A stretch of DNA of 64,000 nt, taken from positions 186,001 to 250,000 of the forward strand of contig JAUXRP010000015.1 in NCBI GenBank assembly GCA_030681675.1, given 5' to 3'. The notes under the pieces are model-generated. The model did no database searches. It saw only the letters and a program-made list of their open reading frames with translations, and was not told the origin of the DNA. This DNA is from Candidatus Planktophila sp. Its GTDB lineage: Bacteria; Actinomycetota; Actinomycetes; Nanopelagicales; Nanopelagicaceae. This document shows positions 16,299 to 25,913 of this stretch, one piece after another. The position numbers were made by a program, and so were the translations under genes. Each line of letters opens with the position of its first letter. Position 1 is the stretch's first letter.

Positions 16299-18077
16299 AT
16301 GAGGGCGGGAGTTCTAAATAGAGGGCTATTACTCATAGCATTGACCTTGTTATCACTTGGTTTTTTCAATGAAGTGTTGTGGGGGATAGCTGCCATTCTT
16401 GGGTTAGTTCCCGCATTTGCGTGGGTATTAATAGATTTACGTAGAAAAACTTTTGGCTCTGATTTGCTTGCAGTTCTTTCTCTGTGGGCAACGCTGTTAA
16501 CTCAAGAGTTTTTCGCAGGCGCAGTGATTTCACTAATGTTAGCCACTGGTCGCGTTTTGGAAAGTTGGGCAGAAGGCCAGGCTGAACGACAACTCAAATC
16601 GTTGCTCGCAAGAGTTCCACAACTTTCTCGCAGATTTACATTAACTGGTGCAATTGAAGAGATTGATATCCGTGAGATTAAAGTTGATGACCACTTATTA
16701 GTGCGTGCAGGTGAAATCACACCAGTTGATGGCACGTTGCTTACTTCCGCCACTCTTGATGAGGCGGCTTTAACTGGCGAACCACTGCCAGTGGTTCGAC
16801 ACGTGGATGCACATATTCTCAGTGGAGTTGTAAATGCAGGAGATGTTTTCGAGTACCTTGCAACAAATACGGCGGAAGAAAGTACTTATGCGGGAATAAT
16901 CAAAATGGTGCAGTCGGCCGAAGCTCGAACATCTCCCGGTGTAAGGATTGCAAGTAAGTGGGCCATGGCATTCATTCCACTTGCACTTATTACTGCAGGT
17001 TTGGCGTGGGCGATAACTGGTGAGGTAAGCCGAGCAGTTGCAGTGCTGGTTGCCGCAACGCCATGTCCGTTAATTTTGGCAGTGCCAATCGCAGTTGTTT
17101 CAGGGTTATCTAAGGCGGCCAAGCACGGCGCGATAATAAAGGGAGGTGGAACTCTTGAAGCCCTTGCCCGCGCTGAAGTTGTTTTACTTGATAAGACTGG
17201 AACCATCACCCACGGTGGTCCAATTATCGATGAGATCGTTGTTCCAGCTGGATCACGCAGTCAAGAGGTTTTGCAGTTAGCTGCCTCAGTGGATCAGTAC
17301 AGTCAAAATATTGTTGCTAAGGCACTGGTGCTTTCTGCACAAGAGATGAAGTTAGAACTTTTAGTGGTCAGCGAGGTTAAGGAGGTTCCGGGTCACCATA
17401 TTTCTGGAGTTATCGATGGATCTGAAATCACTGTTGGTCAATTAACCGTGGTTGCACCCGACTGGCTGACTCTGACACATCCTTTAGTGGTAGCAGTCAG
17501 ACGTGACGGCGTATTAATTGGTGCAATCGGACTAAACGATCCGCTTCGTCCAGAATCTAAATCTGTGATTGAACATCTTCGGCGCATGGGAGTGCAGCGA
17601 ATCGCACTTGTGACTGGGGATAAAGATTCGACCGCCAAGGAAGTTGCGACCTCGGTGGGTATTACAGAGGTGTATTCACATGTGAGCGCACGGGGCAAGT
17701 TAGATTTAACTGAAAAATTGATGGAGAACTCTCGTGGAAGTGTGATTGTTGTGGGCGATGGAATCAATGATGCACCTGCATTAGCGATGGCTCATGTTGG
17801 GGTTGCAATGGGGGCACGTGGTGCAACGGCAGCAAGTGAAGCCGCTGATGTGGTCATTGTTGATGATTCAATTGAAAATCTTGCTCAGGCAGTTGAGATT
17901 GCTCAACGTTCGAGAAGTAAAGCCATTGAAGCCGCGTCGATAGGTATGTCACTTTCCTTTCTGGTCATGCTTGCGGGAGCTTTTGGCTTTGCAACAGCTA
18001 GCGAAGGTGCACTTGCTCAAGAGCTCATTGATGTAGTCGCCATTCTCTGGGCACTCACGGTTTTGAAGGACAAATAA
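16299..18077 (+). CDS. CPx-type heavy-metal P-type ATPase (short form)
   Basis: The 592-residue metal-exporting ATPase has actuator motif LTGEP (158-162), membrane metal motif TPCPL (254-258), phosphorylation site DKTGT (298-302), and the hinge GDGINDAPAL near residue 487. Conserved SKAAKHGAIIKGGGTLE follows the CPC-type helix. There is no N-terminal metal-binding (HMA, CxxC) domain and the N-terminal helix set is short, so the protein is near the lower size limit for P1B pumps (usually 650-750 residues). The ion is not determinable: CPx motifs occur in Cu, Ag, Zn, Cd and Co pumps. Leaderless start with TAGTCT six bases upstream. Confidence 0.88.
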   Translation: MRAGVLNRGLLLIALTLLSLGFFNEVLWGIAAILGLVPAFAWVLIDLRRKTFGSDLLAVLSLWATLLTQEFFAGAVISLMLATGRVLESWAEGQAERQLKSLLARVPQLSRRFTLTGAIEEIDIREIKVDDHLLVRAGEITPVDGTLLTSATLDEAALTGEPLPVVRHVDAHILSGVVNAGDVFEYLATNTAEESTYAGIIKMVQSAEARTSPGVRIASKWAMAFIPLALITAGLAWAITGEVSRAVAVLVAATPCPLILAVPIAVVSGLSKAAKHGAIIKGGGTLEALARAEVVLLDKTGTITHGGPIIDEIVVPAGSRSQEVLQLAASVDQYSQNIVAKALVLSAQEMKLELLVVSEVKEVPGHHISGVIDGSEITVGQLTVVAPDWLTLTHPLVVAVRRDGVLIGAIGLNDPLRPESKSVIEHLRRMGVQRIALVTGDKDSTAKEVATSVGITEVYSHVSARGKLDLTEKLMENSRGSVIVVGDGINDAPALAMAHVGVAMGARGATAASEAADVVIVDDSIENLAQAVEIAQRSRSKAIEAASIGMSLSFLVMLAGAFGFATASEGALAQELIDVVAILWALTVLKDK

Positions 18078-18124
18078 CTCCGAAACCTTTTAAATCCCTA
18101 CTTATATTTTTACTTGCGTGGCCT

Positions 18125-18130
18125 TAAAAT
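18125..18130 (+). promoter_or_regulatory. -10 element of the MFS gene
   Basis: TAAAAT is followed by six bases and the ATG at 18137, consistent with a leaderless transcript. Confidence 0.45.
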
Positions 18131-18136
18131 CCGAGG

Positions 18137-19447
18137 ATGTCTAAACCTCTCGGAGCTTCGTACTGGAAGTTGTGGATCGCCACTGCAGTGTCAAACCTGG
18201 GTGATGGCGTGTCTATGGTGGCCTACCCCTGGCTCGCATCCGCCGTTACGCGCTCGCCATTATTAATTGCCGCCGCCGGTTTTGCCTCCCGTTTACCGTG
18301 GCTGATATTTACTTTGCATGCAGGTGTACTCACCGATCGCTTTGATAGGCGCAAACTCATTGTCGGTATGGATTTCATGCGGGGGATTCTCACGGTTTTT
18401 GTTGGTGTAATTGTGTGGAGTAATAAAGACACACTTCCCTCACTCAATGACTTAACGACGATTACCGATCTGGAAACTAACTGGTCTCTCTATTTAACGC
18501 TTGTGTTTACTGCATTTCTATTTGGCCTTGCCGAAGTTTTGAGAGATAACAGCGCACAGACATTGATGCCAGCAGTGGTTGATAAAGAGAATTTAGAACA
18601 AGCTAATAGTCGAATGTGGTCGGCTGAAGCTCTGACCAATAGTTTTATCGGTCCACCATTGGGCTCACTCTTAATTGGTGTAGCGATATTCCTGCCCTTC
18701 TTCTTTGATGCAATCTCTTTCTTTATTGCAGTGGCCTTAGTCGCATCTCTTGCTGGAAGCTTTAGACCAATTGAAAGCGATGAGCCTCGGGAAAAAATTA
18801 ATTTTAAAGCTGAAATTAAGGAGGGTTTTGCATGGTTATGGGCACATCCACTTCTGCGTCCCATGGCAATTATTCTGGGCTGCTTAAATGGACTAGGAAC
18901 TATGGTCGGTGCCGTCTTTATTCTTTATGCTCAAGAGGTTTTACATACCACCGTATTCATTTTCGCAATTCTTGGAACAGGTGCTGCTATTGGCGGAATC
19001 CTTGGTGGAATTTTTGCTCCTAAAATCTCTGCTGCATTAGGTAGTGGCCCTTCGTTATCTCTCGCTCTTGCATCGGGGCCAATTGGTAATCTCATTATCG
19101 GCATGACTACTTCTTGGCAGGTTGTTTGGGTAGTGACCGCCTTTGAAACTCTCATAGCTGTTCTCTGGAATACAATCACCGTTTCGCTTCGCCAAAGCAT
19201 CATTCCAACGCATTTACTGGGGAGGGTGAACTCCGTCTATCGTTTTTTTGCATGGGGATCGATTCCAATTGGAATGCTTCTTGGTGGTGGAATGGTCACG
19301 GTTTTAGCTCACTACTTTTCTCGCGAGAGCGCCTTACGAGCGCCCTTTTTCGCCTCAGCCATATTGGGTTTGGTCTTACTTGTCATAGCCTCCCCCCGTC
19401 TGACCACGGCGAAAATTGATGCATCCAGGGTCAATTCTGAGAATTAA
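18137..19447 (+). CDS. Major facilitator superfamily transporter
   Basis: The 436-residue membrane protein has about 12 hydrophobic helices. The MFS loop-2 motif appears as AGVLTDRFDRRKLIVG, and the N-terminus WKLWIATAVSNLGDGVSMVAYPWLA resembles the DHA3 (drug or siderophore exporter, MefA/EntS-like) branch. The central cytoplasmic loop (SFRPIESDEPREKINFKAEIKEG) is typical of that branch. Nothing in the neighbourhood indicates a substrate. It follows the P-type ATPase by 59 bases and has its own candidate -10. Confidence 0.82.
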   Translation: MSKPLGASYWKLWIATAVSNLGDGVSMVAYPWLASAVTRSPLLIAAAGFASRLPWLIFTLHAGVLTDRFDRRKLIVGMDFMRGILTVFVGVIVWSNKDTLPSLNDLTTITDLETNWSLYLTLVFTAFLFGLAEVLRDNSAQTLMPAVVDKENLEQANSRMWSAEALTNSFIGPPLGSLLIGVAIFLPFFFDAISFFIAVALVASLAGSFRPIESDEPREKINFKAEIKEGFAWLWAHPLLRPMAIILGCLNGLGTMVGAVFILYAQEVLHTTVFIFAILGTGAAIGGILGGIFAPKISAALGSGPSLSLALASGPIGNLIIGMTTSWQVVWVVTAFETLIAVLWNTITVSLRQSIIPTHLLGRVNSVYRFFAWGSIPIGMLLGGGMVTVLAHYFSRESALRAPFFASAILGLVLLVIASPRLTTAKIDASRVNSEN

Positions 19448-19468
19448 TTAAGTAAGGAGTAACTACTT

Positions 19469-19512
19469 GCGAAATCGTTATAGAACTGTAGCGAAATCGT
19501 TACAGAACTGTA
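19469..19512 (+). repeat. Tandem 22-bp direct repeat upstream of the peptide-binding gene
   Basis: Two head-to-tail copies (19469-19490 and 19491-19512) begin GCGAAATCGTTA and end AGAACTGTA, differing at a single base (T/C at unit position 13). The pair lies about 130 bases before the start of the binding-protein gene. A two-turn phased repeat would suit a regulator binding site. No matching consensus was recognised. Confidence 0.8.
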
Positions 19513-19639
19513 GCCTCATAACAGGCTCGTATATCTTGCAAAACACGCTTAACCTAGGGCAGACTCATTCCACCAAAGGCAAAGGTGTGGGGTGGGTCGA
19601 CTCTCCACATCAAGCCTCAATTACCCTCGAGGAGATCAA

Positions 19640-21478
19640 ATGAAACTAACACGCAGTGCAAAGTTTGCACTCGCTGTTGCTGCTTCAAGTGCGTTGGCGT
19701 TATCACTGTTAACTCCAGCACATGCGGCAACTCGTTCAACCGTAGTTGTTCATGATACAAACTCATTAACTGGATTTAACTCAAGCACTCCTGATACCAA
19801 CCTCACAATCAATGCGGCTGTTGGTTATCTTTCAGGAATAGGTTTCAATTACTATAATGATCAGAAGAATGTGGTTCAGAATAAGGTCTTCGGTTCGTAC
19901 AAGATAGTCAAGAATAAGTCCGATGATTTCCGTGTCCAGTACACAGTTGCGCCTGGACGTGTCTGGTCAGATGGAACACCAATTACAGCTGTGGATCTTC
20001 TACTATCACATGTACTAAGTAGTAACGCCTATTCAAAGGCTGCTGGATTAGGCGATCCTGACGGTGATGCAGTTCCAGCATTTAACTCAAATGGTTATGG
20101 TGGAACATATAGCGACAATATCGTTGGAGAGCCAGTTCTCTCTTCCGATAAAATGTCAGTGACACTGCAATACAAGAAGAGAATTGCAAACTGGGATCTA
20201 TTTGGTCCTGGACCATCACCAGTTCACACACTGGTCTTGATCTCTGAAGGAAAGAAAGCTCTTGGATCAGTTGCTGAAAACAATGCAGCACGTGATCGCT
20301 TCCTGACAGCGTACAACACAAAGAACACTGCAACCTTGAAGGCAATCGGCAAGGTCTGGTCAGAGGCTTACAACATCACTGAGGTAAATGCTTCTACTAA
20401 CCCACTTCTTTTTGTCGGTAACGGTGGATTTTTAGTTGAAAGCGCAGTGACAAAGTCTTCGGTTACCTTGAAGGTCAACCCTAAGTACAACTCAGGTCCT
20501 GCGTTAAGCGGAGGAATAGATACAGTTATCTTTAAGTTCATCTCAGATGGAACTGCGGCAGCACAAGCGCTAGCCAACGGTGAGATTGATATCTATCAAG
20601 GCCAAGCAACGGCCGATGCTGTTGCTGCGCTAAAGAAGCTAACGAACGTCACCATTAAGGGTGGAATTCAATCCTGCTACGAGCACTGGGACACTCGCGT
20701 AAATGCAGCCCCAGGGCAGCCTGATTACAACGGAATCTTCAAGGGACACGGAGGAAAGGGTGCAGATCTTCGTAAAGCATTCCTTCTTGCTATTCCTCGT
20801 GAAGAGATCACTGAGAAGTTAATCCGTCCAATCAACTCTGATGCAGTCGTCCTTGGATCAACTTTCCTTGCACCAGGTCAAGAGGGATACGATCGCCTTA
20901 AGGCGACAAATGGATCTAATTTCTATGATGGAGATCAGGACCGAAAGAATGCCAAGGCACTTCGTTTAATTAAGAGGCACTTCCCAACGGCAAGTCCAAG
21001 TAATCCTATAAAGGTGAAGGTACTTGTTCCTGGAAACAACGCTCGCCGTGCTGCAGAGTTTGCTCTTGCTAAGGCAAATGCAATTAAGGCAGGCATAGAT
21101 CTTCAAGGAGATGTTCAAGCAGCGTGGAGCCCAAGAATTCAGCTTTCTGAGTACGATGCAATGTTCTTTGCATACTGCCAGACAGCTGTTTCACAGGCAG
21201 GCACAAATGCTAACTTCATCATCGGTGGAGGAAATAACCGTACCGGAGTGGCATTGCCAGAGTTGGATGCAATTCTCAACAAATTGCAATTTCCTCTGGA
21301 GAACCGCCAAATGGTCTCTTTGATGATTCAAGCAGAGCGCATTATTCACCGTGAGGGACTGACAGTTGGAGTCTTCCAGTTCCCAGCAGTGACCGCCTAT
21401 AACAAGGAACTCAAGGGAGTAAAGCCAGCACCACTAAGCCCAACTCTCGTGTGGAACTATTGGGATTGGGCCTACTAA
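19640..21478 (+). CDS. Peptide-type ABC transporter substrate-binding protein (family 5)
   Basis: The 612-residue secreted receptor is of the OppA/DppA type. The signal peptide runs from MKLTRSAKFAL to a cleavage near AHAATR at about 29. Family 5 features include VAPGRVWSDGTPITAVDLLLSH and LIQAERIIHREGLTVGVFQFP. ATG 19640 is chosen because GAGGAGATCAA gives a strong ribosome site; the frame opens 16 codons earlier without support. Two permease genes and a fused ATPase gene follow, completing an importer likely for oligopeptides or another family 5 ligand. The 192-base leader contains a tandem repeat and a small hairpin (TGTGG/CCACA near 19590-19610). Confidence 0.9.
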   Translation: MKLTRSAKFALAVAASSALALSLLTPAHAATRSTVVVHDTNSLTGFNSSTPDTNLTINAAVGYLSGIGFNYYNDQKNVVQNKVFGSYKIVKNKSDDFRVQYTVAPGRVWSDGTPITAVDLLLSHVLSSNAYSKAAGLGDPDGDAVPAFNSNGYGGTYSDNIVGEPVLSSDKMSVTLQYKKRIANWDLFGPGPSPVHTLVLISEGKKALGSVAENNAARDRFLTAYNTKNTATLKAIGKVWSEAYNITEVNASTNPLLFVGNGGFLVESAVTKSSVTLKVNPKYNSGPALSGGIDTVIFKFISDGTAAAQALANGEIDIYQGQATADAVAALKKLTNVTIKGGIQSCYEHWDTRVNAAPGQPDYNGIFKGHGGKGADLRKAFLLAIPREEITEKLIRPINSDAVVLGSTFLAPGQEGYDRLKATNGSNFYDGDQDRKNAKALRLIKRHFPTASPSNPIKVKVLVPGNNARRAAEFALAKANAIKAGIDLQGDVQAAWSPRIQLSEYDAMFFAYCQTAVSQAGTNANFIIGGGNNRTGVALPELDAILNKLQFPLENRQMVSLMIQAERIIHREGLTVGVFQFPAVTAYNKELKGVKPAPLSPTLVWNYWDWAY

Positions 21479-21541
21479 TAACTATTCAATAGTTATTATC
21501 CGAGCATAGAGATTATGTAAGGACCAGATTCGTAAAAGTGG

Positions 21542-21575
21542 AGTGGCACTCGTTAAGTTAAATACGGGTGCCACT
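21542..21575 (+). other. Intercistronic hairpin between binding protein and permease genes
   Basis: AGTGGCACTCG (21542-21552) pairs with CGGGTGCCACT (21565-21575), 11 bp with one G-U pair and a 12-base loop. No U tract follows, so it looks more like an mRNA-stabilising or partial-termination element than a full terminator. Just upstream, AATAACTATT/AATAGTTATT (21477-21497) forms a second AT-rich repeat at the stop codon. Confidence 0.55.
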
Positions 21576-21641
21576 TCCGCTACGATTGGATGAAATAATG
21601 AGTTTGATTACTCCAAGAAAAGATGATTTGAAGGAGAAGTG

Positions 21642-23183
21642 ATGCTGGGCTACATCATGCGCCGAATTGGTGTTTCCATAATGATTTTATTTGGATCTAG
21701 TTTTTTAGTTTACAATTTAGCCGCTTACGCTAGTGATCCACTTGCTGAGCTTCGCCTGAGCGTCGACGATGGCGCTCGACAGCAGATAATCGCATTAACT
21801 CGTGACCTACAACTCAATGTTCCACCCCCGCTTCGCTACTTTCTCTGGCTAAAAGGCATTCTTGGTCTCTTTGTTGGAAAATTAAATATGGGTATGACTC
21901 GTGATGCCTCATCAGTTCAAGAAGAGCTGGCATTTGCTATCCCAGTCACCCTGCGATTGGTCCTAGTCGCCTCAATTACCGCACTTCTGCTGGGACTCGC
22001 ACTTGGAATAATCTCTGCTCTGCGTCAATACAGTCGCTTTGATTATGGAATGACTTTTTTAGCCTTTCTTTTGTTCTCCCTCCCAATTTTTTGGGTTGCA
22101 GTGCTTTTAAAAGAGTTTATGGCGATTCAATTTAACAATTTTTTGAGTGAACCAAATATCCCTCTCAAGTGGATGTTAATTTTCTCCTGCTTTACTGGAG
22201 TTTTTTGGAGCTCCCTCTTTGGCGGTGAACGCAAGCGGTTTTGGAGCGTCTTTGCTGGCGCCTTTGCAACGAGTTTTGTGATTTTATGGGCAATTGATTT
22301 AACGGATTGGTATCTACATCCGGGACTTGGTCCAATACTTATCGGGTTTCTATCCGTTGGAATTGCCATGGGTGTTGCGTCGATTTCAACTGGCCTTACA
22401 AATATTCCCGCTCGAAACGCTGCACTTACCATGGCGGGGTTAGCTGTGCTCTGGTACTACCCTGCGCAATGGGTATTTAATAACTACGGCTCTTATCTTG
22501 TTACTCTTCTAATGCTGGTATTAATTGTCGGGACAGGATTTATCTGTGCATCGATCTTTAGTAAAGTTGACCGTGGCCCAATAGCCCGGACAGCGATAAT
22601 AACAGGGGTAATCTCGGGTTTTCTTATTTTCATCGACCGAGTAATGCAGAGTTGGCAGCCATATTTTCTAACCGATGCTGTCAATGGGCGTCCCGTACCA
22701 ACGTATGGCCAACGCAAGGATCAATTAGTCACAGATGATTTCTGGCTAAATAATCTCGACATTATTATGCACTTAATCTTGCCTACCTTAGCCCTAATCC
22801 TCATCTCTCTTGCTGGATGGATTAGATACTCACGCGGAGCGCTTTTAGAGGTTCTCAACCAAGATTACATTCGTACGGCAAGAGCTAAAGGTTTAAATGA
22901 ACGTACAGTTATTACTCGCCACGCACTTAGAAATATGATGCTCCCGCTATCAAGCTTATTCGTTGGCGAGTTTGTCGGTCTCATTGGCGGGGCGGTCATT
23001 ACCGAACGGGTATTCGGATGGCAAGGTATGGGAACTCTAGGAATTAGGGCGATTAATAGTTACGACTTGAATCTATTGATGGGCGTTAACTTACTTTTGT
23101 CCATATTAGTTGTATTAGGGAATTTGTTAGCAGATTTGGTCTATTCAGCATTGGATCCTCGCATTAGATTGGTCAAAGAATAA
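21642..23183 (+). CDS. Peptide-type ABC transporter permease 1, enlarged
   Basis: This 513-residue OppB/DppB-like permease has the usual N-terminus (YIMRRIGVSIMILFGSSFLVYNLA) and C-terminal coupling loop (EVLNQDYIRTARAKGLNERTVITRHALRNMMLP). Typical family members have about 310-340 residues. Here roughly 170 extra residues (about 165-340) holding five or so hydrophobic segments are inserted between the early helices and the coupling-loop region. ATG 21642 is chosen over GTG 21639 because AAGGAG lies five bases upstream of it. The stop overlaps the next gene by one base. The insert carries no recognisable domain. Confidence 0.88.
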   Translation: MLGYIMRRIGVSIMILFGSSFLVYNLAAYASDPLAELRLSVDDGARQQIIALTRDLQLNVPPPLRYFLWLKGILGLFVGKLNMGMTRDASSVQEELAFAIPVTLRLVLVASITALLLGLALGIISALRQYSRFDYGMTFLAFLLFSLPIFWVAVLLKEFMAIQFNNFLSEPNIPLKWMLIFSCFTGVFWSSLFGGERKRFWSVFAGAFATSFVILWAIDLTDWYLHPGLGPILIGFLSVGIAMGVASISTGLTNIPARNAALTMAGLAVLWYYPAQWVFNNYGSYLVTLLMLVLIVGTGFICASIFSKVDRGPIARTAIITGVISGFLIFIDRVMQSWQPYFLTDAVNGRPVPTYGQRKDQLVTDDFWLNNLDIIMHLILPTLALILISLAGWIRYSRGALLEVLNQDYIRTARAKGLNERTVITRHALRNMMLPLSSLFVGEFVGLIGGAVITERVFGWQGMGTLGIRAINSYDLNLLMGVNLLLSILVVLGNLLADLVYSALDPRIRLVKE

Positions 23184-24250
23184 TGAAGCTATTTAGTCGC
23201 AGAGAGAAGCCAATGGGCGAAATTCTCAGTGGTGGTGAAAGCGCCATTGCAAATAAAGAGGTAGAGGGATTAAGTCTGGGTCAGATTGTTCGACGCCGCT
23301 TCTTTCGACATCGAGCTGCAGTTATTGCACTTTTCCTTCTTTCCAGCGTCATTGTTTTTGTTATGTCGGCCCTTGATACCAAGATCGGTCCGCTAAGGAT
23401 TCCGGGCTGGTGGAGATGGACGGTCGAGGATATTCCCGATCTACGTTTTGAAGACTGCCCTGGGGGAACAACTGGATGCCCGACTCTGTCGATAAATCCT
23501 CTCTCAAATTTTGGAATGGGAACTCACCCATTTGGCCAAGATGACATTGGCCGCGATTATTTTGCACTAGTGATGAATGGCGCACGGCGCTCACTCATGA
23601 TTATGTTTATTATTGGAATTCTCGCAGGCTTCATTGGAGTCGTTGTTGGATCTATCTCCGGCTTTTACGGTAAAGGTGTCGATTCAGTACTTATGCGCTT
23701 AGTTGACTTCATCCAAACCGTCCCAATCATTATCATGGCGGCAGTTATCGGCAAGGCCTCTGGTCGGGTTGGTCCAGTTTTTTTAGCGCTCTTCCTAGGG
23801 TTACTCGTGTGGACTGGACTGGCTCGTTTGGTTCGCGCGCAGTTCTTGTCTCTGCGTGAAATGGAGTTTGTCGATGCCGCTCGTGTTGCTGGTGCATCAA
23901 ATGCTCGAATTGCCTTTAAACATATCCTACCTAACGCAGTTGGTCAGATAATCGTTTCTGTGACCTTATTGATGGCTGGTGCTATTTTGACAGAGACTGC
24001 GCTCTCTTACCTTGGCTTCGGAGTAGTTGCTCCAGATGTGTCATTAGGTTTACTGATTAGCCAATACGAGTCCTCATTTACTACGCGACCTTGGCTTTTC
24101 TGGTGGCCAGGATTCTTCATTATTACAATTGCCTTATGCGTTAACTTTATTGGGGACGGACTGCGAGATGCATTTGATCCACGTCAGCGACGCCGAATTA
24201 CTAAAAAGGATCGCCTTAAAGCTAAGTTCGAAGTAAAGGCAGGTTCATAA
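23183..24250 (+). CDS. Peptide-type ABC transporter permease 2
   Basis: The 355-residue OppC/DppC-like permease has a cytoplasmic N-terminus (about 45 residues), a first helix (AVIALFLLSSVIVFVMSA), an extracellular segment with a CPGGTTGCP loop, and the coupling sequence EMEFVDAARVAGASNARIAFKHILPN. It is placed between the enlarged permease (one-base overlap, TAATG-type junction) and the ATPase gene two bases downstream, so it belongs to the same operon. Confidence 0.92.
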   Translation: MKLFSRREKPMGEILSGGESAIANKEVEGLSLGQIVRRRFFRHRAAVIALFLLSSVIVFVMSALDTKIGPLRIPGWWRWTVEDIPDLRFEDCPGGTTGCPTLSINPLSNFGMGTHPFGQDDIGRDYFALVMNGARRSLMIMFIIGILAGFIGVVVGSISGFYGKGVDSVLMRLVDFIQTVPIIIMAAVIGKASGRVGPVFLALFLGLLVWTGLARLVRAQFLSLREMEFVDAARVAGASNARIAFKHILPNAVGQIIVSVTLLMAGAILTETALSYLGFGVVAPDVSLGLLISQYESSFTTRPWLFWWPGFFIITIALCVNFIGDGLRDAFDPRQRRRITKKDRLKAKFEVKAGS

Positions 24251-24252
24251 AT

Positions 24253-25905
24253 ATGAGTACTGAAAATGTTCTTGAGATATCGGATTTTAATGTTGATTTT
24301 TGGGTAGATGGTGTTTGGTATCCAGCTGTAATCGATATGAATCTTGGATTAGCCGCCGGCAAGGTAACTGCAATTGTGGGTGAATCAGGCTCTGGAAAAT
24401 CCACAACTGCACTTGGTTTAATGTCTTTACTAGCCTCCAATGCACGGACTAATGGCAGTGTAAAGGTAAAGGGCGAAGAGATGGTCGATGCAAAATCCGC
24501 TATCCTACATAGGTTTCGTGGGCGTGAAGTAGCATATATTTTTCAGGAGCCAATGACCGCGCTCAACCCGCTGTACACGATAGGTTTTCAAATAATTGAG
24601 ACCCTAAGGAATCACTTTGATATGGGACCAAAAGAAGCTCAAAAACGAGCTCTAGAGTTAATAGAAATGGTTGATATTCCAGAACCAGAGAAATCAATAA
24701 ATAAATATCCCCATCAACTATCTGGTGGGCAACGGCAGCGGGCAATGATTGCACAGGCACTCGCATGCGATCCTGCATTGCTCATTGCCGATGAACCGAC
24801 TACCGCCCTTGATGTAACGGTTCAAGCTGAAATTCTCGATTTAATGCGGGGGCTCAAAGATAAACTCAACTCCGCAATCTTGCTCATCACTCACGACATG
24901 GGAGTTGTGGCCGATATGGCCGATGAGATTCTTGTTATGAAGGATGGAATTACCGTCGAACATGGAACCGCCGATCAAATCTTTAATAAGCCACGACACC
25001 CATACACGCAGCAGCTATTAAGCGCAGTACCAAAATTAGGTTCTAGTGTAAAACGCGTTCTTGCCTATAGGGAGGATGCAAAGCCAGCTCCTGTTTTAAA
25101 ACTTACCGATGTCACAATTGAGTACCCAAAACGCGGACGTGTTCCAGCATTTACTGCGGTCAAGAACTTCAATCTAGAGATTTATCCTGGTGAAATCGTT
25201 GGCCTGGTTGGCGAATCGGGCTCTGGTAAGACAACTGTCGGCCGCGCAGCGATTGGTTTATTGCCGGTAAAAACGGGAAGTATTGAAATCGTCGGAAATG
25301 AAATCGCTGGCGCTAACCAAGCTCAATTATCTGCCATTCGCCGCCACACAGGAATTGTCTTTCAGGATCCAGCATCTTCTCTCAATCCACGATTACCTAT
25401 TGGGGAATCCATTGGTGAACCAATCTATTTAGCAAAAATAGCAAAAGGCGCCGACCTCGCACGAATGGTTGAGGAGCTACTTGATCAAGTAGAGCTTCCT
25501 CGTAGCTACCGAAACCGCTACCCGCATGAACTCTCTGGAGGCCAGCGCCAGCGCGTGGGAATTGCCCGTGCACTTGCCTTGACACCAGATCTTTTGATTG
25601 CAGATGAACCTACCTCGGCCCTTGATGTATCGGTGCAGTCGCGCTTTTTAGATCTTCTTACAGAGCTTCAGGAAAAATTAAAGTTTGCCTGTCTCTTCAT
25701 TAGCCATGATTTAGCCGTTGTCGATATTTTAGCTCACCGCATTGCGGTGATGCAGAACGGCCTACTTGTAGAAGAGGGCGATCGCGATGATATTTTGCTG
25801 CGTCCACAAAATGATTACACACGTCGATTAATTTCAGCCGTTCCGGTACCTGATCCTGCCGAACAGCGCATTCGTCGTGAGGCTCGTTTAGCTGCTAAAA
25901 ATTAG
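24253..25905 (+). CDS. Peptide-type ABC transporter ATPase, fused DppD-DppF
   Basis: The 550-residue protein holds two complete nucleotide-binding domains in tandem. Domain 1 has Walker A GESGSGKS, signature [15 protein letters not shown] and [14 protein letters not shown]. Domain 2 starts near residue 275 and has [23 protein letters not shown] and [14 protein letters not shown]. Both domains have the C-terminal peptide-transporter tail ([24 protein letters not shown]). It energises the two permeases encoded upstream. Fused forms are common among actinobacterial family 5 importers. The pgl gene follows after eight bases, so the transcript may continue into the pentose phosphate genes. Confidence 0.93.
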   Translation: MSTENVLEISDFNVDFWVDGVWYPAVIDMNLGLAAGKVTAIVGESGSGKSTTALGLMSLLASNARTNGSVKVKGEEMVDAKSAILHRFRGREVAYIFQEPMTALNPLYTIGFQIIETLRNHFDMGPKEAQKRALELIEMVDIPEPEKSINKYPHQLSGGQRQRAMIAQALACDPALLIADEPTTALDVTVQAEILDLMRGLKDKLNSAILLITHDMGVVADMADEILVMKDGITVEHGTADQIFNKPRHPYTQQLLSAVPKLGSSVKRVLAYREDAKPAPVLKLTDVTIEYPKRGRVPAFTAVKNFNLEIYPGEIVGLVGESGSGKTTVGRAAIGLLPVKTGSIEIVGNEIAGANQAQLSAIRRHTGIVFQDPASSLNPRLPIGESIGEPIYLAKIAKGADLARMVEELLDQVELPRSYRNRYPHELSGGQRQRVGIARALALTPDLLIADEPTSALDVSVQSRFLDLLTELQEKLKFACLFISHDLAVVDILAHRIAVMQNGLLVEEGDRDDILLRPQNDYTRRLISAVPVPDPAEQRIRREARLAAKN

Positions 25906-25913
25906 TTCAGCTT

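Noticed and set aside
18137-19447. Duplicate of the MFS gene at 33351
   Set aside because: Both are DHA3-like by layout, but their sequences and motifs differ throughout; they are not recent copies.
19540-19639. Riboswitch in the leader of the peptide-binding gene
   Set aside because: Only one small stem (TGTGG/CCACA) is visible; no known aptamer motif could be matched.
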